DNA of 35,957 nucleotides. Origin: Desulforhopalus sp. (GTDB taxonomy: Bacteria; Desulfobacterota; Desulfobulbia; Desulfobulbales; Desulfocapsaceae). The stretch is taken from assembly GCA_030247675.1 (NCBI GenBank), contig JAOTRX010000013.1:1-35957 (forward strand), given 5' to 3'. Below are positions 7,427 through 15,549 of the stretch, piece after piece. The notes under the pieces were generated by a model that made no database searches, had not been told where the DNA came from, and saw nothing but the letters and a program-made list of their open reading frames with translations. Numbering within the stretch: position 1 is the stretch's first letter; every line of letters starts with the position of its first letter. The position numbers and the translations under genes were made by a program.

Positions 7427-8431
7427 TTATGCTGGCGTCAAAGAATCACGTAAAAATGCGGCTGCCTCTTCCGGCGGCAATGGATTTATATAAAAGCCAG
7501 AGCCCCATTCGAATCCGGCAATGGATGTCAACTTTGGGACGATCTCAAAATGCCAATGATAATACTCAAGCCCACCAGAACGCAGAGGGTCTGTATGGAG
7601 AACATAATTATATGGGACATTTGGTATACATTTGCAGAGCCGCTGCAAAGATTCGGAAAATATTTCCGCAAGAGAATGAATTTCACTGTCGTCCTGCGAA
7701 TAAAATGCCGAAGCGTGTCGCTTCGGCAAAATCCACATTTCAAAAGGAGTTCGGGGTGCAAACGGAGTAATAGTGATGAACTTGTCATTCTGACAAACAA
7801 CTCGCTCTTTTTGCAATATTTCCTGCCGAATGATATCGCAAAAGATACATCGCTCTTTATATTTGAAGTGAGAAAGCGCTCCTTCTAATTCGGAGACAAT
7901 CATCCTCGGCAATATCGGTAGAGCAATGAGTTGTGAATGGGAATGTTCCAGTGATGCCCCAGCATCGCGACCATGGTTTTTAAACACCATGACATACCGA
8001 AAACGCAGATCTTTTTCGAGATCAATAATCCGCTCTTTGTAAGCCTTAAGCACCATAGCTATTTCTGCCAACGAAAAATCGGCAAAACTATGGTCGTGGT
8101 CGGGTGTCTCAATAATGACCTCATGGGCTCCGATGCCATTCATTCGGTCATAAAGGCCTATACCTTCCTTCGAAAGATCACCTTCGATGATGAGAGCCGG
8201 GAACTTATTTGGTACAACCCGAACCCTCCACCCAGCCCCGTTGACATGGTGCACATTATCTCTAAAGGCCAAGACTTCGCTGGGCGTAAATGATTCATTG
8301 CCAGGGCATAAAGGACAAAATCCACCTCCGCCCGATGAAACCTCCACCGGGAAGTCAGTGGGCCTTTTCCTTCTTTCCTTGGAAATTATTATCCATCTAC
8401 CGAGGATAGGATCTTTGCGTAGTTCCGGCAT
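7427..8431 (-). CDS. galT: Galactose-1-phosphate uridylyltransferase family protein
   Basis: A HIT-superfamily nucleotidyltransferase that swaps UMP between UDP-glucose and galactose-1-phosphate in the Leloir pathway; related enzymes act on other sugar phosphates. The 334 residues show the family N terminus (ELRKDPILGRWIIIS), a zinc pair CPLC at residues 39-42, and the catalytic stretch GASLEHSHSQLIALP holding the HxHxQ nucleophile histidine. The C-terminal half repeats the HIT fold, ending YYHWHFEIVPKL. AAGGT precedes the ATG. The gene begins 7 bases after the dksA stop and is followed closely by the receiver gene. No other Leloir gene is nearby, so the natural sugar could differ from galactose. 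Confidence 0.93.
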   Translation of the reverse strand: MPELRKDPILGRWIIISKERRKRPTDFPVEVSSGGGGFCPLCPGNESFTPSEVLAFRDNVHHVNGAGWRVRVVPNKFPALIIEGDLSKEGIGLYDRMNGIGAHEVIIETPDHDHSFADFSLAEIAMVLKAYKERIIDLEKDLRFRYVMVFKNHGRDAGASLEHSHSQLIALPILPRMIVSELEGALSHFKYKERCIFCDIIRQEILQKERVVCQNDKFITITPFAPRTPFEMWILPKRHASAFYSQDDSEIHSLAEIFSESLQRLCKCIPNVPYNYVLHTDPLRSGGLEYYHWHFEIVPKLTSIAGFEWGSGFYINPLPPEEAAAFLRDSLTPA

Positions 8432-8438
8432 GCGGACC

Positions 8439-8801
8439 TTATTGTCCTACGGATTTTTCTCGGGTTTCTTGGAGTGTTTTACAATCAATACAAAGTGTAG
8501 TGACAGGCCTTGCCTCTAAACGTTTCAAACCAATTTCTTCGCCACAATCTTCACATATACCATAACTTCCATCATCGATCCGGGTAATAGCTTCGTCGAT
8601 TTTCGTGACAAGCTTACGTTCCCTGTCGCGAATTCGCAATTCAAAACTCCTGCCGGACTCCAAGGTTGCCCTATCGTTCGGATCAGGGACATTGGTAGTC
8701 TGATCCGTCATCTCTGTCATGGTTTTTCCGGCATCCGTAATGATTTCCTGTTTTTTCAGCAACAGCTGCGTCCGAAACAGTTCGAGTTGCTCTTTATCCA
8801 T
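8439..8801 (-). CDS. dksA: DksA/TraR-family RNA polymerase-binding transcription factor
   Basis: DksA-type proteins enter the RNA polymerase secondary channel and, with ppGpp, tune rRNA and amino acid promoters. The 120-residue protein has the coiled-coil N-terminal part (residues about 1-70, with DRATLESGRSFELRIRDRE) and the C-terminal four-cysteine zinc finger (CEDCG, then CIDC) with the typical GLKRLEARPVTTLC spacing. The acidic tip region (NVPDPNDRA) corresponds to the loop that works in the polymerase channel. AAGGAGAG precedes the ATG at ideal distance. It is the first gene of a tight group with galT and the receiver protein. Confidence 0.93.
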   Translation of the reverse strand: MDKEQLELFRTQLLLKKQEIITDAGKTMTEMTDQTTNVPDPNDRATLESGRSFELRIRDRERKLVTKIDEAITRIDDGSYGICEDCGEEIGLKRLEARPVTTLCIDCKTLQETREKSVGQ

Positions 8802-8856
8802 TAGAACTCTCCTTCATGCACTTAACTCTTAGAAAATAATACTAATTCCTTCGAAA

Positions 8857-9351
8857 TCAATCCCCCCGAAGGTATGTACCGCTTTTACCGCCAGTTTTTT
8901 TCAGAAGACGAATATTGCCGATAACCATCGACTTATCAACCGCTTTACACATATCATAAACAGTCAGAACGGCGATGGAAACTGCTGTAAGCGCTTCCAT
9001 TTCCACTCCGGTTTTGCCATTTATTGCAACCGTTGCAAAGATATCGATCGACGCATCTTCATCTCGAAGCTGAAAAGTAATATCAGCTTTGCTAATCATA
9101 AGCGGGTGTGCCAGAGGAATCAGGTCATCCACCTTCTTTGCCGCCATGATGCCGGCAACTCTTGCAATCCCTAAAACGTCGCCCTTGGCCATCGATCCAC
9201 TTTTCACTAAATCAAAGGCCTGCCGGGACATACTGATATTCCCGGCAGCCTCAGCAATACGCAAGGTTTCTATCTTACCGCTGACATCAACCATCCTGGC
9301 ATTGCCTTCTGAATCAAAATGGGTGAAGGTCTCTTTATTGTTATCTACCAT
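8857..9351 (-). CDS. moaC: Cyclic pyranopterin monophosphate synthase (molybdenum cofactor)
   Basis: MoaC converts the MoaA product 3',8-cyclo-GTP derivative to cyclic pyranopterin monophosphate in molybdopterin synthesis. The 164-residue length is typical. The motifs ARMVDVSGK, GIMAAKKVDDLIPLAHPL, TGVEMEALTAVSIA and LTVYDMCKAVDK followed by GGKSG span the active site. The usual LCHPL is LAHPL here: the catalytic histidine is kept and only the neighbouring cysteine differs, which should be tolerated. The ribosome binding site is weak. It follows dnaJ after 73 bases on the same strand; no other moa gene lies in the window. Confidence 0.96.
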   Translation of the reverse strand: MVDNNKETFTHFDSEGNARMVDVSGKIETLRIAEAAGNISMSRQAFDLVKSGSMAKGDVLGIARVAGIMAAKKVDDLIPLAHPLMISKADITFQLRDEDASIDIFATVAINGKTGVEMEALTAVSIAVLTVYDMCKAVDKSMVIGNIRLLKKTGGKSGTYLRGD

Positions 9352-9424
9352 CGTAAACCGTTGTTATCCCGCAAAGGCATAGGTTTCGCTTGAGCAGACA
9401 TGCTGCTCAATTCAGCTTCAAACA

Positions 9425-10552
9425 TCAACTCTTGCCACGAACTTCATTGAGCAATCTTTTGAAAAAGCCCTCTTCTTCCTGATGCTGGCCATGCTTTGTG
9501 CAGAGTGTGTCAAACTCCCGCAGAACCTTTTTCTGCTCCTCGCATAAGTTGGTTGGAGTCATAACCTGAAGCTCTACGACCATGTCGCCTCTTGCTCTCC
9601 CACGCAGGCTGGGAACCCCTTCGTTACGGAGGGTAAAGAGTTCTCCGGATTGGCTACCTGCAGGAATCTCAAGGCTCTTCTTCCCATGAACTGTCGGTAC
9701 TTCCACCGTTGTTCCAAGTGCTGCCTTAGCCATAGAAACCGGAAACCGGCAATAAATGGTATCACCTTCCCGCTTAAAAAATTCATGATCGCTAACATGA
9801 ACAACAACATACAAATCGCCTGATTGTCCGCCGCGACGCCCACCTTCACCCTCTCCCCGGAGGCGCATCCTGGCACCCGAATCAACCCCGGCAGGTATCT
9901 TCAAAGCTACTTTCTTTGTTTTTTCTACCAGCCCGCTACCATGGCAATCATTGCACGGGTTGGTAACAATGGCCCCCTCACCGTGACACTGCGGGCAGGT
10001 GGAGCTCATCTGAAAAAATCCCTGCGAGCGTACTACCTGCCCTCGGCCATTACAACTTGGGCAGGTCTGTTTTTGGTACCCAGGCCTACTCCCCGATCCT
10101 TCACAGGTCCAGCAGGTATCTCGCCGTGTCAACTGTACTTCTTTGGAAACACCGTGCACGGCCTCCATAAAAGAGATCTCTACATCGTAACGGAGGTCGT
10201 TTCCCGGAATAGGCCCATCTCTCCGAACGCCGGCACGACTGCCGCTACCGAAGCCAAACAGATCGCCAAATATATCTCCAAAGCTTGAGAAAATATCATC
10301 GGCGCTTCCGGGGCCACGATACCCGCTGTTTTTTAATCCATCGTGGCCATAAGTGTCATAAATTTTCCTCTTTTTCTCGTCACTCAGCACCTCGTAAGCC
10401 TCAGTGCAGGATTTGAATTTTTCTTCAGCCTCTTTATCATCAGGATTGCGGTCCGGATGATATTTCATAGCAAGCTTTCGATACGCCTTTTTTATATCAC
10501 CGGCGGAGGCAGTTCTACTTACTGACAAGATCTCGTAATAATCGTTACTCAT
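9425..10552 (-). CDS. dnaJ: Chaperone protein DnaJ
   Basis: This is a Hsp40 co-chaperone that stimulates the ATPase of DnaK and hands over unfolded substrates. Domain order is complete: J domain (residues 1-70, HPD at 32-34), a Gly/Phe-rich linker (about 75-115), a zinc-binding region with four CxxCxGxG repeats (CWTCEGSG, CPSCNGRG, CPQCHGEG, CNDCHGSG, about 148-210), and the C-terminal substrate-binding domains. The 375-residue length is normal. It starts 24 bases after rpoZ on the same strand. No dnaK or grpE is in the window, so it is unlinked from its partners here or is a second DnaJ copy. Confidence 0.96.
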   Translation of the reverse strand: MSNDYYEILSVSRTASAGDIKKAYRKLAMKYHPDRNPDDKEAEEKFKSCTEAYEVLSDEKKRKIYDTYGHDGLKNSGYRGPGSADDIFSSFGDIFGDLFGFGSGSRAGVRRDGPIPGNDLRYDVEISFMEAVHGVSKEVQLTRRDTCWTCEGSGSRPGYQKQTCPSCNGRGQVVRSQGFFQMSSTCPQCHGEGAIVTNPCNDCHGSGLVEKTKKVALKIPAGVDSGARMRLRGEGEGGRRGGQSGDLYVVVHVSDHEFFKREGDTIYCRFPVSMAKAALGTTVEVPTVHGKKSLEIPAGSQSGELFTLRNEGVPSLRGRARGDMVVELQVMTPTNLCEEQKKVLREFDTLCTKHGQHQEEEGFFKRLLNEVRGKS

Positions 10553-10576
10553 AGTTATTAGGCAGCGCTTGTATTA

Positions 10577-10843
10577 TCACGAATTATCTGATGAGAGCTC
10601 ATTCTCGGTTTCAGTGTTTTTGGAGTTTTCTTTTCCTTCCGGAAAACTATCGATATTAGCGAAAGTAACCTTCGATGCAGCGATCTCCCGAAGGGTCATA
10701 ACGATTTCTTTGTTCTTGCCTTCGACAAGAAACGGTTCACCTTGTCGATGTTGTTTCACTCTTTGCACAGTAAGATGAATCAACTTGAATCGATTTTGTT
10801 TTCCTACTGCTTCCAAACAATCTTCACAGGTAATTCGTGCCAT
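10577..10843 (-). CDS. rpoZ: RNA polymerase omega subunit
   Basis: Omega is the small subunit that assists beta' folding and contributes to a ppGpp-binding site. The N-terminal MARITCEDCLEAVG with NRFKLIHLTVQRVKQ and the later VMTLREIAASKV match RpoZ, followed by an acidic low-complexity tail (ENSKNTETENELSSDNS). The ATG at 10843 is preferred over an in-frame TTG one codon upstream because GAGG lies six bases before it and the family starts MARIT. It lies between purA and dnaJ in the same direction. With dksA close by, two ppGpp-linked polymerase factors sit in one gene run. Confidence 0.92.
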   Translation of the reverse strand: MARITCEDCLEAVGKQNRFKLIHLTVQRVKQHRQGEPFLVEGKNKEIVMTLREIAASKVTFANIDSFPEGKENSKNTETENELSSDNS

Positions 10844-10913
10844 CAATAACCTCGTTAATGTTCTTTTATGATATTATGCAGAGTATATGATCTGTACCTT
10901 GACCACTTTGAGG

Positions 10914-12215
10914 TCATTTTTTGTCAAAAGGATTCCGCAACAGCAGGGTTTCGACCCGGTCTGGTCCTACCGACACAATATCTGCCGGAATACCGGTGAA
11001 TTCCTCAATACGCTTGATATATTTCTTGGCCTGAACAGGCAATTCATCGTATTCCCGTACTTTTTCAATGTCATCCAGCCAACCCTCAAGACTCTCGTAA
11101 ACAGGTGTAAGTTGGCTTGCCTGGGTTATGTTCGCTGGCATAGCAGACATTTTCTGGCCGTTATAATCATACGAAGTAGCGAACTTGATTGTCTTTTGGC
11201 CACTGAGCACATCAAGTTTTGTTATCGCTAACCCCGTTAATCCATTCAACCTTGTGGCATCGTTGACAACAACCCCATCCAGCCATCCACACCTGCGCCG
11301 CCTGCCGGTTGTTGCACCGAACTCATGGCCCTTCTCTTGTAGATAATTCCCGGTTTCATCAAACAGTTCAGTGGGAAACGGCCCAGCGCCAACACGGGTG
11401 GTATATGCCTTCATGATGCCGACAACCGCATCAATATGCACCGGTCCGAACCCTGCACCATTGCAAGCGTTGCCGGCAATAGTATTCGACGACGTCACAT
11501 AGGGATATGTGCCATGGTCGATATCCAGATGGGTACCTTGAGCTCCCTCAAAAAGAATATTCTTGTTACTTTTTCTGGCCTTGTCCAGCTCGACAGACAC
11601 ATTGCCAAAATATGGTGATAATTTTTCGGCATATTCCTTATATGATCGATAGATATGCTCAAGATCGATCGGTGCACAGTTGTATTTTTTTGTAAGAAGA
11701 AAATTTTTCTCTTCAACTACAGCTTTTAGCTTCTCTCTAAAGGTGGCATCGTCCAGCAAATCTCCAGCCTTTATTCCTACTCTGCCGACCTTATCCATAT
11801 AACACGGCCCAATTCCCCGGCCGGTTGTTCCTATCTTCTTCTCCGAGGTAAGAGCTGCCTCCCCAGCTTGGTCGAGACTGGCGTGGTATGGCATAATGAG
11901 ATGGGCCCGTTCACTGATCATGAGGCGATCGGGGCCAACTGCAAGCCCCTGTTCCTGAAGCTTGTTCATCTCGGTGATCAAGACGGCAGGATCAATAATG
12001 ACTCCGTTGCCTATCATACATTTCTTGTCTTGGTAAAGTATCCCTGAGGGGATAATGTGAAAGATAAATTTCTTGCCTTCGACGACCAAGGTATGGCCGG
12101 CATTATTGCCCCCCTGGAAACGAACAACGTAATCGGCATAGCGGGTCAATAAATCGACAATCTTCCCCTTCCCTTCATCTCCCCATTGAGTTCCAACCAC
12201 CACCACACTGGACAT
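10914..12215 (-). CDS. purA: Adenylosuccinate synthetase
   Basis: PurA joins IMP and aspartate using GTP, the first step from IMP to AMP. The 433-residue protein carries the GTP-binding loop GTQWGDEGKGK (catalytic Asp13 and Lys18), NNAGHTLV with the catalytic histidine, the GIGP segment, and ATTGRRRRCGWLD near the C-terminal third. The ATG is preceded by GAGAGGAGAAAG. It is the first gene of the long minus-strand run and has a recognisable promoter in the gap before tatB. Confidence 0.98.
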   Translation of the reverse strand: MSSVVVVGTQWGDEGKGKIVDLLTRYADYVVRFQGGNNAGHTLVVEGKKFIFHIIPSGILYQDKKCMIGNGVIIDPAVLITEMNKLQEQGLAVGPDRLMISERAHLIMPYHASLDQAGEAALTSEKKIGTTGRGIGPCYMDKVGRVGIKAGDLLDDATFREKLKAVVEEKNFLLTKKYNCAPIDLEHIYRSYKEYAEKLSPYFGNVSVELDKARKSNKNILFEGAQGTHLDIDHGTYPYVTSSNTIAGNACNGAGFGPVHIDAVVGIMKAYTTRVGAGPFPTELFDETGNYLQEKGHEFGATTGRRRRCGWLDGVVVNDATRLNGLTGLAITKLDVLSGQKTIKFATSYDYNGQKMSAMPANITQASQLTPVYESLEGWLDDIEKVREYDELPVQAKKYIKRIEEFTGIPADIVSVGPDRVETLLLRNPFDKK

Positions 12216-12310
12216 CTACTTTCTCCTCTCAGAGATTAATGAACATACGTCGTGAAAGGGAGCGTTGAGACTTTCAGTTCACGACAAATCCGCGCAAGAC
12301 AAAGTTGATA

Positions 12311-12339
12311 AATATATTAAAGTTACTCATCAATGTCAA
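12311..12339 (-). promoter_or_regulatory. Sigma-70-type promoter for purA
   Basis: Read on the minus strand, TTGACA (complement of 12334-12339) is followed after 17 bases by TATATT (complement of 12311-12316). The -35 is perfect, the -10 matches five of six, and the spacing is ideal. The leader to the purA ATG is about 90 bases. Confidence 0.8.
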
Positions 12340-12430
12340 CACATTTTAACACAAGCTAGGATCTCCTTAGCAGTACTTATTACTGCATTATCAGCATGTT
12401 AGATTCAGTAGACGGAGACTCCATGAGACT

Positions 12431-12477
12431 TGTGTCAATCCTCAAGCATTGACACACCAAGGCAAATACCGTACATT
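12431..12477 (+). promoter_or_regulatory. Palindromic operator-like site overlapping a candidate tatBC promoter
   Basis: Perfect arms TGTGTCAAT (12431-12439) and ATTGACACA (12448-12456) flank an 8-base spacer. The right arm contains TTGACA (12449-12454), followed after 17 bases by TACATT (12472-12477), a four-of-six -10. A dimeric regulator bound here would sit on the -35 element. The regulator is unknown. Confidence 0.45.
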
Positions 12478-12633
12478 TGTCGCGCAGTCGAGCTGGTTTA
12501 ATACTCGATTCTTACTGACTCTGAACTGGATGAGGTGATTTTCGCCCTTGCTTTATCCGGCAATGATGACACACGATTGACGGCCACGATAGCAAAACAT
12601 GTCAATGGCTCTCATCACTTTGAGGTTCTCGTT

Positions 12634-13089
12634 ATGTTTGGCATAGGTCTGCCCGAAATGCTCCTTATCATGGCTTTGGCGCTCATCGTCATCGGGCCGG
12701 ACAAACTCCCCGACCTTGCAAGATCTTTGGCCAAAGGGCTCATGGATTTGAAAAAGACCGCAGAAAGTCTGAAAACCTCTTTTGCCGAGGAGGGAAATCC
12801 TTTGAGCGATATCCGTCCCGAGTTGGAAGAAGCGGCAAACTCACTCAAAAATAACCTCATTGATGTGACACCCGGTGGAGTACTTGATCTCCCCTCATCT
12901 ACGGGTGATACATCACCAGCCGATATGGCAGCCGAAGCGTACCAGGAGCTTCTAAAACAGACTGGTCGCACGCCTCAACACAATGGTGGCACACCTGAAA
13001 GCAGCGTTCAAATGGAAAACCTAGTATCAGATTTGCCTGATCCTAAAGATATCTCTCCGCCCGATCAGACTGTAAAAACAGGCAACTAG
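12634..13089 (+). CDS. tatB: Sec-independent translocase protein TatB
   Basis: TatB receives twin-arginine signal peptides with TatC and passes folded proteins to the TatA pore. The protein begins MFGIGLPEMLLIMALALIVI, a single N-terminal helix with Glu8, followed by GPDKLPDLARSLAKGL, an amphipathic helix and a long polar, low-complexity C-terminal region (about residues 65-151). Glu8 and the adjoining tatC favour TatB over TatA. I start at the ATG at 12634, which has GAGG eight bases upstream and matches family starts; an in-frame GTG at 12535 would add 33 residues of no recognisable character. tatC begins 14 bases after the stop. Confidence 0.88.
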   Translation: MFGIGLPEMLLIMALALIVIGPDKLPDLARSLAKGLMDLKKTAESLKTSFAEEGNPLSDIRPELEEAANSLKNNLIDVTPGGVLDLPSSTGDTSPADMAAEAYQELLKQTGRTPQHNGGTPESSVQMENLVSDLPDPKDISPPDQTVKTGN

Positions 13090-13103
13090 CCTCCACACAA
13101 ACA

Positions 13104-13880
13104 ATGGCAAATTATAACCTGCAAAGCTCAATTCCAGCTCTCGAAAGAAGCCTTGAACTGTTTCGCCCACATCACTTGGAATTCAGGCGTCGGCTTATCA
13201 AGATCGCGCTGGCAATTGTCAGCTGCACCATTGTGGCGTATATATTTGTCGAAAAAATTGCCGCTTTCTGTATTGCCCCCCTTTTTGCCGCAAGTCCATT
13301 GGTTTACCGGCTCGTTTACACACATCTTCCCGATGCCTTTATCGCCTACATCAAACTCGCCTTCCTTGTAGGGTTAATAACCAGTATGCCCATAGGCCTT
13401 TACCAACTTTGGCTTTTTATTGCTCCAGGGCTTAAAAAAAATGAAAAAAGACTGGCGGTTACTGTAGTATTTTGGGCTATGCTGCTTTTCACCGGCGGGG
13501 CCTGTTTTGCCTTTTTTGTGGTGTTGCCCAAGATGCTCGTGTACTTCATGAGCTACGCCAATGAGAACCTTGAGCCCCTGCCGAAACTCAGCCTGTACCT
13601 TACATTCGTAGCCAGAACCATTCTTGCCTTTGGCATCTCATTTCAAATACCATTCTTAATGGTTATGTCCGGGAAGGCCAACCTTGTTCGCCCCAGCTAC
13701 TTCAAACAAAAACGGACCTATTTTTATATTGCCATTATCATCCTATCCTTCCTCCTCACTGCAGGAGATTTCATGGCCACGGCCCTCCTCGCTATTCCTC
13801 TTTTCATGCTTTACGAAGGAGGTGTTTTTTTAACCACCCTCTTCACCCGTAAAAAGACCCCAGCCGAAAAAACGGAATAG
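13104..13880 (+). CDS. tatC: Sec-independent translocase protein TatC
   Basis: TatC is the six-helix membrane core that recognises twin-arginine signal peptides. The 258-residue protein shows the conserved N-terminal HHLEFRRRLI cytoplasmic segment, about six hydrophobic helices, and the YQLWLFIAPGLKKNEKR loop holding the conserved glutamate used for signal binding. The C terminus is short and basic. It forms a two-gene unit with tatB; tatA is not in the window. In a sulfate reducer the pathway would export folded cofactor proteins such as hydrogenases and formate dehydrogenases. Confidence 0.95.
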   Translation: MANYNLQSSIPALERSLELFRPHHLEFRRRLIKIALAIVSCTIVAYIFVEKIAAFCIAPLFAASPLVYRLVYTHLPDAFIAYIKLAFLVGLITSMPIGLYQLWLFIAPGLKKNEKRLAVTVVFWAMLLFTGGACFAFFVVLPKMLVYFMSYANENLEPLPKLSLYLTFVARTILAFGISFQIPFLMVMSGKANLVRPSYFKQKRTYFYIAIIILSFLLTAGDFMATALLAIPLFMLYEGGVFLTTLFTRKKTPAEKTE

Positions 13881-13964
13881 CTGCTTACAGTGTGACGATT
13901 CTCAATGCCGGGCATTTCCCCATGTTCAAGAGCCGGCCACCGCGGATCACCTCTCTGGTTGGGA

Positions 13965-14966
13965 CTAACCGATCTCCTGTTTAAGCAGACAACAAGATAT
14001 CTTGTACAGTGGCCTGCCCTGTGCGTCGTATTCGATATTATCTGACTGAAGCAATTTATTCATGACACAACCCTCGACAATATCGAGGCGAAAGAATTTG
14101 TCTTCCGTTAAGCCTTCATTCTTTATGAGACGATTGTCTTCGATCCTAAAGGTATTAATCGGATAATCTTCACACAAAGGACACTGATAAACCCGGCCAT
14201 TAGGGAAGATAAAGAAATTTTCCGCGACATTCCCAGCGCATTCGAACTTCTCATTCGTGCCAAGAAAAACCTGCGGATAGGTGACATGAATGCCTTGATC
14301 AGCGGCACGGCGCGCGACCTCAGGGACGATTGCAAGCCATTGATCACGACCTACCTGCAGGGTTTGGTCACTTTCGCTTTGCGCCGAATTGCCGCGCATG
14401 CCTATTACCTGAATAAAGAACTTCTTCACTTTCAAAGCACCAAGAAGCGGTACCATTGCCTCCAGTGCATTTAGATTCTTTCTGCTTACTGTATAGATAA
14501 CGCTGACATTAAAGCCTTTGGCAACCGCCTTCCGGATATTGGCGACACACACATCAAAAACCCCATTGCCGCGCAGGGCGTCGTTGGTAGCTGCATCCGG
14601 ACCATCAAGACTAAAACTCAAGAAATCAAGAAGGTCAGGTGAGGTTTTCTCCAGGAAATCGTGAAACAAGTAGCCATTCGAATCGACGGTCACAAAATAT
14701 CCGAGTTCTTTTGCTCTTTTTATGGCTTGGGGAAGCCCTTGATGGAGAGTTGGTTCACCTCCTAAAAAAATGAGATTTCCCTTTTTCTCCGGGTCGGCAA
14801 ACAAGGTCATCCACCTGTCGATCTGCTCCCCGGACAATGTCTCCACACCATGCTGAGCTTTATTTATGTAGCAATGGCGACAGGACAGATTGCATGCGGT
14901 AAGGATATGAAAAAACACATTCCTTTCGCCAGGTTTAAACTCAACGGTTCGAGCGATGTTTTTCAT
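13965..14966 (-). CDS. Radical SAM protein with C-terminal cysteine-rich region
   Basis: The 333-residue protein has the CX3CX2C cluster (C25, C29, C32 in ACNLSCRHCYIN) that binds the catalytic 4Fe-4S centre, and FLGGEPTLH, the SAM-binding GGE motif. The C-terminal third holds further cysteines (CAGNVAENFFIFPNGRVYQC, then PLCEDY, GCVMN and SCCLLKQ), resembling the SPASM/twitch auxiliary-cluster region of peptide- and protein-modifying enzymes. No small precursor peptide gene is visible next to it. It is the last of four close minus-strand genes, 44 bases after a nucleoside deaminase, so it may belong to their transcript. The substrate cannot be assigned. Confidence 0.85.
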   Translation of the reverse strand: MKNIARTVEFKPGERNVFFHILTACNLSCRHCYINKAQHGVETLSGEQIDRWMTLFADPEKKGNLIFLGGEPTLHQGLPQAIKRAKELGYFVTVDSNGYLFHDFLEKTSPDLLDFLSFSLDGPDAATNDALRGNGVFDVCVANIRKAVAKGFNVSVIYTVSRKNLNALEAMVPLLGALKVKKFFIQVIGMRGNSAQSESDQTLQVGRDQWLAIVPEVARRAADQGIHVTYPQVFLGTNEKFECAGNVAENFFIFPNGRVYQCPLCEDYPINTFRIEDNRLIKNEGLTEDKFFRLDIVEGCVMNKLLQSDNIEYDAQGRPLYKISCCLLKQEIG

Positions 14967-15010
14967 CAGCTATTCTCAATCATTCGAGGTTGAAGAAACA
15001 ATTTCAACAT

Positions 15011-15514
15011 TTAGGCATGCTGCAAGGTATAGGTAGCCAGTAGCGTATCTTGAAGATACCGACAACCAGGGGAGGAAAAAAATTCCTTAAAAAGTGCCAT
15101 ACTCTCTTCCCGTAAAACTGCTCCGATAATAGTTGGCTGCATGTCGCGGTATAAGGGGGAAAGTGATGTCAAGGGCAGGTTCGTTCCACCGCCCATGGCA
15201 TCCTCGTAACCGTAAACGAATCTTCTCACCCCATTCACCAATAGGGTTGAAAAGCACATGAGACAAGGCTCCATGGTCGAGTATATCGTCACCTCGCCCA
15301 TGTCCTTGACCTTACCACTAATAATACAGTCCCGAAGGGCCGTAATCTCCGCATGATCGATTTCATTCACTCTACCGTTGGTGTTGCTACGCCTGCCTGT
15401 CGCAACGATCCTGCCATCAAGTTCAATCACACATCCAACAGGGAAATCACCTGCCTTCAAAGCCTCGCGTGCTTGCTGTAAGGCCGATTGCATAAATTGT
15501 TCATGTGTTGTCAT
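15011..15514 (-). CDS. Zinc-dependent nucleoside/cytidine deaminase family protein
   Basis: This belongs to the cytidine/deoxycytidylate deaminase fold, which includes tRNA adenosine deaminase and guanine deaminase. The 167-residue protein has HAE at residues 54-56 (zinc ligand and catalytic Glu) and PCLMC at 83-87 (two zinc ligands), with PVGCVI before them. Family resemblance is to the TadA/guanine deaminase branch, but I cannot choose a substrate: it could act on tRNA, a free base or a nucleoside. It lies 35 bases downstream of the zinc-ribbon gene and 44 upstream of the radical SAM gene. The ribosome binding site is weak. Confidence 0.85.
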   Translation of the reverse strand: MTTHEQFMQSALQQAREALKAGDFPVGCVIELDGRIVATGRRSNTNGRVNEIDHAEITALRDCIISGKVKDMGEVTIYSTMEPCLMCFSTLLVNGVRRFVYGYEDAMGGGTNLPLTSLSPLYRDMQPTIIGAVLREESMALFKEFFSSPGCRYLQDTLLATYTLQHA

Positions 15515-15549
15515 AAAGGTTCGTTCCCAAAGAACTTCTCAAGAAAAGG

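Larger units (their letters stand above)
12216..12633. other. Divergent regulatory region between purA and tatB
   Basis: This 418-base gap has no credible gene. It holds a good sigma-70 promoter for purA (12311-12339, minus strand), and a 9-base palindrome that overlaps a likely -35 element for tatBC (12431-12477, plus strand). About 150 bases remain between that promoter and tatB, with no obvious structured element. Confidence 0.6.

Noticed and set aside
10877..10917. Hairpin TGACC-N7-GGTCA followed by T6 on the plus strand
   Set aside because: Only five base pairs, and no plus-strand gene ends here; probably chance.
12535..12633. N-terminal extension of TatB from GTG 12535
   Set aside because: The extra residues are not hydrophobic or conserved, while the ATG at 12634 has a ribosome binding site and gives the standard TatB start.
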